From Hongsoonwoonella zoysiae (GTDB lineage: Bacteria; Pseudomonadota; Alphaproteobacteria; Rhizobiales; Stappiaceae), in assembly GCF_013266695.1 (NCBI RefSeq), contig NZ_JABRXF010000001.1, positions 861,736-925,735 on the forward strand: a stretch of 64,000 bases of DNA, written 5' to 3'. A program made the translations under genes and the position numbers. Below, piece by piece: positions 54,058 through 59,619 of the stretch. A model generated the notes under the pieces. The model saw only the letters and a list, made by a program, of their open reading frames with translations. It ran no database searches and was not told where the DNA came from. Position 1 is the first letter of the stretch. Each line of letters starts with the position of its first letter.

Positions 54058-54882
54058 ATGACTAAAGCGAATTCAGGTGCCGCAATTGCGCCCCTTGTGA
54101 TCGACTCAAAAAATCTTTCCGAGGCATGGGCGCGAATATTCATCCACATCCTTGATCACCCAGGAACAGAGATCGCGCCACTGGTATTATCGATTGGTGA
54201 CCTCGACCAACAGGAAATTATTGAAGAAGATGCGGAGTTAAGAGACGCGCTGGATACTCTTCTTAGGAAAAAGAATAAGACAAGTATCGAAAACGTCGCC
54301 TTCACTATTTTCCCTGAACGGTATTGGAAAATAGCTTCCGGCGACCGCACAAAGCTATTCAATCTATATAAGAATACCTTCGGTCGCATCCAGGCTCGCG
54401 ATCGCAAATCGAATGGCAGAGGTCTCTATTTTCAACGCATGATGATGTACGGGCGAGGCCCGTGTAGCGGAAATCAGCTTGAGTGGATTCTTTCACAGTT
54501 TCAACGTCGCAAAGGCGTTAGGCGATCCATGTTTCAGGCTACCGTGTTTGATGCTGAATCTGATCATACGTCTACAGCGCTTATAGGCTTTCCTTGCTTG
54601 CAGCATGTCAGTTTTGAGCCGACGAAAGCCGGGTTGGTAATGAATGCATTTTATGCAACCCAGCAGATTTTCGATAAGGCCTACGGGAATTATTTGGGAT
54701 TAGTTCAACTCGGCAAATTCATGGCGTCCGAGATGGGCATGCCGCTTGCACGCGTAAACGTAATGGTTGGAGTAGCAAAGTTCGAACGCATCACAAAATC
54801 CGACCCCGCTCTTGAAGCAGTTATCAAAAGCTCGCGTTCACTCATTGAAACGGGCCAGAACATCCGCAACCAAGCTGCCTAA
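54058..54882 (+). CDS. Thymidylate synthase-superfamily enzyme (putative dUMP C5-modifying)
   Basis: A 274-residue protein with divergent TS landmarks in order. GNQLEWILSQFQRRKGVRRS (138–157) matches the TS helix and the paired arginines that hold the nucleotide phosphate (Arg155, Arg156). GFPCLQHVSF (178–187) holds the catalytic cysteine Cys180. ATQQIFDKAYGNYLGLVQL (200–218) matches the QRS–D–G–FN–Y region, including an Asn at 211. TS makes dTMP; phage relatives (dUMP/dCMP hydroxymethylases) add a hydroxymethyl group instead. The usual PCH tripeptide is PCL here. Housekeeping TS is not the likely role on an island with modification genes. Confidence 0.78.
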   Translation: MTKANSGAAIAPLVIDSKNLSEAWARIFIHILDHPGTEIAPLVLSIGDLDQQEIIEEDAELRDALDTLLRKKNKTSIENVAFTIFPERYWKIASGDRTKLFNLYKNTFGRIQARDRKSNGRGLYFQRMMMYGRGPCSGNQLEWILSQFQRRKGVRRSMFQATVFDAESDHTSTALIGFPCLQHVSFEPTKAGLVMNAFYATQQIFDKAYGNYLGLVQLGKFMASEMGMPLARVNVMVGVAKFERITKSDPALEAVIKSSRSLIETGQNIRNQAA

Positions 54883-54890
54883 CGAGTTGA

Positions 54891-55976
54891 ATGCAAGTGA
54901 ACCAAGTTAACCCCACACCATATGTGTTCAGCAGGCTTTCGCCTGCTAGAGTGTCCGCTGTCTACGACACATATTGGAGATTCGCAGCAGAGAGACAAAA
55001 GATCTTCTTTAGTAGAATGACCAAGACAAACGCCCCTTGGTCTAATGATGAAATAATGCAAACTCACAAATTTACTAACGCCTACAGAGCGGCTGATCGC
55101 ACAAGCCAATATTTGATCCGTAACGTAATCTACAGAGACGGTCTTCCAACATCATCTACGGAGACGTTTTTTCGCACTATATTATTTAAGATTTTCAACA
55201 AAATTGAAACATGGGAATTATTCGAGGAGAAGTTAGGAACAGTTACATATGAGGATTTCTCATTTGAACATTACGATAAGATACTCACAGAAGCAAAGGA
55301 CAAAGGAGAGAGGATTTACTCTGCAGCTTACATAATGCCGCCGGGTGGCAAGTCTTTCGGACAGGTTGCCAAGCATCAAAACCACTTATTGCTTCTGAAA
55401 ATGATGATTGATGACCATGTTCCTGACCGGCTGGCGCAGATGCCGTCTATGCAAGCTGGCTTTGAATGCTTGAGGTCCTATCCGACCATCGGGGATTTTC
55501 TGGCTTATCAGTTCATAACTGATCTGAATTATAGCAATCTAACTGAGTTTAACGAGATGGATTTCGTTATCCCGGGACCAGGAGCGCGAGATGGCATCCG
55601 CAAATGTTTTCTGGACTCCGGAGGTCTTTCCGAACCGGAAATTATCCGCCTAATGGTGGATCGACAGGAAGAGGAATTTGAGCGGTTGGGCTTGAAATTT
55701 CAATCATTGTGGGGGCGGCGTCTGCAACTAATTGATTGCCAGAATTTGTTCTGTGAGGTCGATAAGTATGCGCGCATTGCCCACCCCGATATCGTCGGGA
55801 TTTCTGGCAGGACCCGCATAAAGCAAAAGTTCGTTCCAAAGAGCGAACACGTCAAATATTTCTTTCCGCCAAAGTGGGGGGTCAATGCCCACATTTACCA
55901 ACCGACTTCGACTACGCAAAAAGACCACACCGGTCAGCCCTCAACCTCTTGTCGACCCTCAATGGGCAGCCGTTAG
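54891..55976 (+). CDS. 5-hmdU kinase-like / thymine pyrophosphorylase-like (HMUDK_hel) protein
   Basis: A 361-residue, mostly helical protein. Its N-terminus fits the helical domain named after the phage 5-hydroxymethyl-dU DNA kinase (also described as alpha-glutamyl/putrescinyl-thymine pyrophosphorylase): ERQKIFFSR (34–42), PWSNDEIM (49–56) and KFTNAYRAADRTSQYLIRNV (60–79). I see no classical Walker A; GGKSFG near residue 155 lacks the upstream glycine. Members act on 5-modified thymine in DNA or nucleotides. It follows the TS-like gene by 8 bases, so the two probably act in sequence. The Ser/Thr/Gln-rich tail after about residue 325 may be extra. Confidence 0.68.
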   Translation: MQVNQVNPTPYVFSRLSPARVSAVYDTYWRFAAERQKIFFSRMTKTNAPWSNDEIMQTHKFTNAYRAADRTSQYLIRNVIYRDGLPTSSTETFFRTILFKIFNKIETWELFEEKLGTVTYEDFSFEHYDKILTEAKDKGERIYSAAYIMPPGGKSFGQVAKHQNHLLLLKMMIDDHVPDRLAQMPSMQAGFECLRSYPTIGDFLAYQFITDLNYSNLTEFNEMDFVIPGPGARDGIRKCFLDSGGLSEPEIIRLMVDRQEEEFERLGLKFQSLWGRRLQLIDCQNLFCEVDKYARIAHPDIVGISGRTRIKQKFVPKSEHVKYFFPPKWGVNAHIYQPTSTTQKDHTGQPSTSCRPSMGSR

Positions 55977-56072
55977 CGAAATGGACAAAATATAATGATA
56001 GACTCTCACACTAATAAATTGATTCGGACGTCTGGCCTGCTTTCGGCAGATCAATCTACGGAGCCAGTTCAC

Positions 56073-56579
56073 ATGGAAGAAGAAAAGACCGGCACTCTTT
56101 TGTCGTGGCAGCGCGATCAGTTTCGTCACGACCAGCGAAATCATTCTGATATCGCCTGTTTGCACAAAACGGATCGCCTTAAGCATTATGGCCTTCACTT
56201 CGCCAAGTATGTTGGACGATTGGCTCGCGGAGCGGTTGACCCCATTTCAGTTGAGCGAACGATTGTTGATACGGCGTTAGTTTGTTTAAGCGCAGCCAAT
56301 ACTCTTCATCAAAAATTGGATTTTCCGAATGACAATCAGATTCACAAAAATCTGAAAAACGACAATGTCAAACCATTAGCCGATGCTGCAGGTAGATTTG
56401 CAGACGCCTGTGAGAAAATCGATCATATGGAAGAATTCGTGGAGTTGGCGCGTCATTCAAATCAGGATATCTTGAATTGGGTAATCTCGGCCACAGCGTC
56501 CAATAGCCTTGACCTTTATCCGGCACTTAAGGCGCGACGTGCGGAGTTGGCGGAACGCCAATTCTATATCTCGGACTAA
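56073..56579 (+). CDS. Helical protein, possibly MazG/NTP-pyrophosphatase-like
   Basis: A 168-residue all-alpha protein. DRLKHYGLHFAKYVGRLARG followed by VERTIVDTALVCLSAANTLH recalls the first helices of all-alpha NTP pyrophosphatases (MazG, dUTPase-2), including the Asp in the second helix. The EXXE motif is not clear, however (His and Lys stand there), so activity is doubtful. ATG 56073 has a GGAG site 9 bases upstream; ATG 55995 would add 26 residues without one. It sits between the modification genes and the membrane DCD-like gene. Confidence 0.55.
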   Translation: MEEEKTGTLLSWQRDQFRHDQRNHSDIACLHKTDRLKHYGLHFAKYVGRLARGAVDPISVERTIVDTALVCLSAANTLHQKLDFPNDNQIHKNLKNDNVKPLADAAGRFADACEKIDHMEEFVELARHSNQDILNWVISATASNSLDLYPALKARRAELAERQFYISD

Positions 56580-56583
56580 AAAA

Positions 56584-57360
56584 ATGAGCTTTTGGTCCGG
56601 AGAGAAACTTCTTCAAAATCAGTCTGTAATAGTTGGCTTTGAGCCAAATCAGGTCGATGCGAACGCATACAATTTAAGAATGGGTCAATGCTATTTCATC
56701 ACGGGAAATGGCGAGAAACAAACTAAGGTTTTCCTTCAGCAGGGCGAGCCATTCAGCATTCCGCCGGGCCAGTTTGCCTATCTCATGACGCGTGAGGAAT
56801 TGGACATTCCGCCCAACGTGATGGCCTTCATCTCAATGCGCACGGGGGTAAAATTTCAAGGCCTCATCAACGTCTCGGGATTTCATGTTGATCCGGGCTA
56901 CAAAGGCAAACTGATTTTCGCTTCCTTCAATGCAAGCCCGTCTCCAATTCAGATATGCGAGGGTGAGGCTATCTTCAAATTATGGTTCGCTGAACTCGAC
57001 CAGAAATCAGGTCCCGAACACATATTTAAGGGCAGCGGCAAAGGGGACATCGATGGCAACCTGATCAGGGGGATGAGTAAAGAAATCTATTCCTTACAGG
57101 CACTTGCCGACAAAATGCGCCTGCTGGAAACCTCTGTAGAGCAAAAGTTCTCCGAACAGAAGCCGACTATAGACAACCTTACTTTCATTTGGCGCGCAGT
57201 TTCACTAGGCGTGGTCGGCACGATATTGGTGGCAATACTTACGTTGGCCTGGCCGTCTTTGTTATCGGGTGGCAGTTTCCTAAAAGCTTGGTTTGACAAC
57301 AAGACAACCCTCGAGAACTCTGCTTCGAGTGGGGATGTCGAAGAAGAGGGCACCAATTGA
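56584..57360 (+). CDS. dCTP deaminase/dUTPase-fold protein with C-terminal membrane anchor
   Basis: A 258-residue protein. Residues 1–140 have the DCD/dUTPase beta-fold: GEPFSIPPGQFAYLMTREEL, IPPNVMAFISMRTGVKFQGL and FHVDPGYKGKLIFASFNASP. By alignment in memory with E. coli Dcd, the catalytic Glu138 position is occupied by Ala113 (FASFN for LEFYN), so deamination is unlikely. A predicted coiled coil (165–195) leads to one transmembrane helix at about 204–226 and an acidic tail. The likely role is nucleotide binding or sensing at the membrane. ATG 56584 lies 5 bases after the previous stop. Confidence 0.75.
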   Translation: MSFWSGEKLLQNQSVIVGFEPNQVDANAYNLRMGQCYFITGNGEKQTKVFLQQGEPFSIPPGQFAYLMTREELDIPPNVMAFISMRTGVKFQGLINVSGFHVDPGYKGKLIFASFNASPSPIQICEGEAIFKLWFAELDQKSGPEHIFKGSGKGDIDGNLIRGMSKEIYSLQALADKMRLLETSVEQKFSEQKPTIDNLTFIWRAVSLGVVGTILVAILTLAWPSLLSGGSFLKAWFDNKTTLENSASSGDVEEEGTN

Positions 57361-57365
57361 AATTG

Positions 57366-57758
57366 ATGGGCCACGGAATTGATATCGTGTCACTTCCTGA
57401 TTTCCGGCGATTGATGGAAGGTCTCGAAACGGCTTTCATTTCCCGTACCTTTGCGCAATCCGAGATTGCTCAATTCCCTGAAGGTACTAGCCGAGTTCAG
57501 CACATTGCTGGACGATTTGCCGCAAAAGAAGCGACCTTGAAAGCACTTGGTGTCGGGTTTGGTAATGGCATCTCTTTCAAAGACATCCAAATCACTCGCG
57601 AAAATGGCAAGCCGCCAATCGTGACACTTTGCGGTGGCGCTGCGACTATGGCGCAGCAAATTGGTATTACAAATTGGCAACTGAGCATCAGCCATTCCGA
57701 GGACACAGCAATCGCAAGCGTAATTGCAACCGCTGAAAATAACATTCCTGATGCCTGA
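57366..57758 (+). CDS. Holo-[acyl-carrier-protein] synthase (AcpS-type phosphopantetheinyl transferase)
   Basis: A 130-residue AcpS-family enzyme that transfers 4'-phosphopantetheine from CoA to the serine of an ACP. It has the N-terminal GHGIDIV with the first metal ligand (Asp), and HIAGRFAAKEATLKALGVGF with the glutamate ligand and the active-site lysine. The C-terminal QLSISHSEDTAIASVIA matches the family. ATG 57366 gives the family start; a TTG at 57357 overlaps the previous stop. A second AcpS beside the housekeeping one suggests a dedicated partner, the ACP-like protein at 52518–52820. Confidence 0.9.
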   Translation: MGHGIDIVSLPDFRRLMEGLETAFISRTFAQSEIAQFPEGTSRVQHIAGRFAAKEATLKALGVGFGNGISFKDIQITRENGKPPIVTLCGGAATMAQQIGITNWQLSISHSEDTAIASVIATAENNIPDA

Positions 57759-58051
57759 GCATCGTTCGAGAAACCACGACATCCCGACATCCACAGGCTC
57801 CGCTCCCCGCCCCAAACTGTTAGTGCCGTTGATAGGGGGAGGTCCGTTGGGCAGCGAAGCAGGTTGCCAATTAGTAGGGCAATTCAGGATTGGTAGGGTT
57901 CCAGTAGGGTCGCGGGGTGAAAGGGGTGGCAACGCGGTGACACGATGTGCTACCGTTTACTCTGGAAAAGCGGAGTCAGCCCAACGGCTTGTGCGAGCGC
58001 ATCCAAATCGATGACATCACATCTAATCATCTGAAATCGTTACGAAAAACA
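57759..58051. other. Right arm of the island, gene-free
   Basis: 293 bases between the AcpS gene and attR with no supportable frame. It holds three spaced GTAGGG elements (57874, 57893, 57904), one of them in TTAGTAGGGC, which matches a 9-mer in the left arm. These could be arm-type integrase sites. Confidence 0.5.
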
Positions 58052-58060
58052 ATTCGTAAT
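58052..58060. other. Right attachment core (attR)
   Basis: The same 9-mer ATTCGTAAT as attL; beyond it the host tRNA 3' part continues. The island-side flank is AACA, the host-side flank is GATGGGGTCG, as predicted for the tRNA anticodon arm. Confidence 0.75.
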
Positions 58061-58097
58061 GATGGGGTCGCTGGTTCGAGTCCGGCATGCGGCACCA
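58052..58097 (+). pseudogene. 3' half of the host tRNA-Thr(CGT)
   Basis: Contains the anticodon loop, the 3' strand TGATG, the variable loop, the T-arm (GCTGG/CCGGC around TTCGAGT), the acceptor 3' strand ATGCGGC, the discriminator A and CCA. Joined to 45168–45206 at the core it gives a complete, fully paired tRNA-Thr (one G–T pair in the anticodon stem). No gene of its own. Confidence 0.88.
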
Positions 58098-58481
58098 CTT
58101 CTCAGAATCGTAGCGCTCCTGATCGCCCATCGGCTCCTGCGTTTCCAAACTGCCGCTGTTTTGGCTACCGAACCTTCCGGCATTTTCTTTTGGCTAGCGA
58201 TCTCGTAGCCCAAATATCGCATAACCTCTGCAACGATCGAACCAGCGCTGGCGGTGCCCAAATCTTGCGCGTGATACCGAGCCCCCCAATTCCTTGACAA
58301 TGATTGGCTCCACTCCAGACAAAGCAGGTAAACCCGCATCGGTTGCTTCAACCATCGTCTGCTTTCCATCGGCTGACCAGATGATCTCCTGCCCTCCTTT
58401 GTCCAAACGCTTTCTCGCATTTTTGTAGAGTTGGGCGCGTTGTTCGGGTGACATCCGCTTCAAGGTCTCGATCGTGATCAT

Positions 58482-58872
58482 GATCCAATTCCTCGCGTCA
58501 GTCCAAAATCAGCCCGGCATGAGAAAAGCTGAATCGAACAGGTTCACCGAAGATTAGAGTCTTTCCGATCTCTCAACCATTATTACAGGTTGCAGCCGGT
58601 ACTGGCAAAATGCCAGCTTCCAGGACGTGGAAGCCCTTTCACGAGATTCGGTGTCGACCGCAATAACGTCTTCCATGTTTTGGGGTGCTCGATTCAAGCA
58701 CCCCTTGTTCCAGCAAACGGCAAGACCGAATTCCCGGTGCTCCCAAGAATCCGAGCCCGATGGATTGAACCGTGGATGGTACGCAGCGGGATCTTCGCCA
58801 ACAAAGTACCTATTAGCCCTTACGTAAATTTGCTAAGGTAGCTTTAGATATCAATAAATCGCGGAGTTTGTA
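58482..58872. other. 391-base region without a clear gene
   Basis: Only short frames without ribosome sites. The last 60 bases are AT-rich and lead into the DUF3365 gene, so its promoter is probably there. Confidence 0.5.
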
Positions 58873-59619
58873 ATGCGACGCAGCCTGTTTAGCAGCGGCA
58901 TGCTGACTGCGATTACGTATGCTTCGCTTGCGATTCCCGTCATGGCAACCGACCACGAACTGGCGACAGGCGAACGGCTTGCCGCCGTCCTCAGAGCCGG
59001 CCGGAGCGTCATTTCAAATCACCAAACGCTGATAAACGACGAGTCCATTGGCGAAAAAGACCTTTCGGGCCAGCGTGTGGTGGAAGAAGCGCTGGATTTA
59101 TACGCTGAGCGAAAGGGACAAACCATCGACACGGAAAACCTGAATGCGCTCGAGAGGCAACTCTTCGAAGCGCAAATCGAGGCCATGCGGGAAATCGTCG
59201 ATGAACATCAGGAATTGATAGACGCCGAAGGGATTGGTTTCAAAGGCTTCATCCCGGCCGTTTTCGCCCGGCTCGTGAATGAACGTTTCGCGGAAAAAGT
59301 CGGCGATCTGGCGAATACCAAGGTGACGGCGCCCGTTGACATCGTCCGCAATCGCAAGGCCACCCCGGACGAATGGGAAAGAAACGTGCTCGAGAGCAAG
59401 TTTCTGGCAACGGATTGGGAACGGGGCAAACCGTTTTTCGAAGAGGTTGAGAAAAACGGCAAGCCGGCATTCCGGATGCTGATCCCCGAATATTACTCGG
59501 CGTCCTGCCTGTCATGTCACGGTCAGCCCAAAGGCGAAGTCGATGTTACCGGCTATCCCAAGGAGGGGGGAGCCGAAGGCGATCTCGCCGGCGCCATCAG
59601 CATCACTCTGTTCAGATGA
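58873..59619 (+). CDS. DUF3365 periplasmic haem-binding sensor-like protein
   Basis: A 248-residue exported protein: signal peptide (residues 1–25, ending PVMA-TD), then a helical domain and the DUF3365 core with a c-type haem motif CLSCH (about residue 215) in YYSASCLSCHGQPKGEVDVT. The family (Tll0287-like) binds haem and is often linked to histidine kinases as an extracytoplasmic sensor. Its stop overlaps the kinase start (ATGA), which supports a sensing role for that kinase. Redox or gas sensing is inference. Confidence 0.85.
   Translation: MRRSLFSSGMLTAITYASLAIPVMATDHELATGERLAAVLRAGRSVISNHQTLINDESIGEKDLSGQRVVEEALDLYAERKGQTIDTENLNALERQLFEAQIEAMREIVDEHQELIDAEGIGFKGFIPAVFARLVNERFAEKVGDLANTKVTAPVDIVRNRKATPDEWERNVLESKFLATDWERGKPFFEEVEKNGKPAFRMLIPEYYSASCLSCHGQPKGEVDVTGYPKEGGAEGDLAGAISITLFR

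Larger units (their letters stand above)
45198..58060. mobile_element. Integrative island in tRNA-Thr, satellite-like, with a nucleotide-system cargo operon
   Basis: Bounded by 9-bp core repeats inside the two halves of one tRNA-Thr gene. It carries a tyrosine integrase (51073–52239), an AlpA-like regulator, a RepB-type primase, a VapE helicase, XRE regulators and its own tRNA. This gene set and the 12.9 kb size resemble P4-like or PICI satellites. No capsid, terminase or conjugation genes are seen. The cargo operon at 52518–57758 is AT-richer than both the host and the left part of the island, so it was probably acquired separately. Confidence 0.85.
58040..58481 (-). pseudogene. Frameshifted conserved hypothetical gene next to the tRNA
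   Basis: The N-terminus (MITIETLKRMSPEQRAQLYK to about EPIIVKELGG) is in one frame. The continuation (ARYHAQDLGTASAGSIVAEV, VMRYLGYEIASQKKMPEGS, AKTAAVWKRRSR) is in the next. The break falls at a run of six C at 58282–58287 (G on the coding strand); removing one base joins the parts into a single protein of about 140 residues. The end reads into the tRNA fragment. Either a true frameshift or a sequencing error in the homopolymer. I recall similar small proteins in Rhizobiales but not their function. Confidence 0.6.

Noticed and set aside
55300..55370. GGKS in the HMUDK-like protein as a Walker A P-loop
   Set aside because: The glycine four residues before GK is missing (IMPPGGKSFG), and no Walker B follows at the usual distance.
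45332..58060. The anticodon loop of the intact internal tRNA-Thr as the true left boundary
   Set aside because: Joining it to the 3' fragment at 58052 gives a T–T mismatch in the acceptor stem, while 45168–45206 pairs perfectly; the latter is the better boundary, though the internal copy could act as a secondary site.
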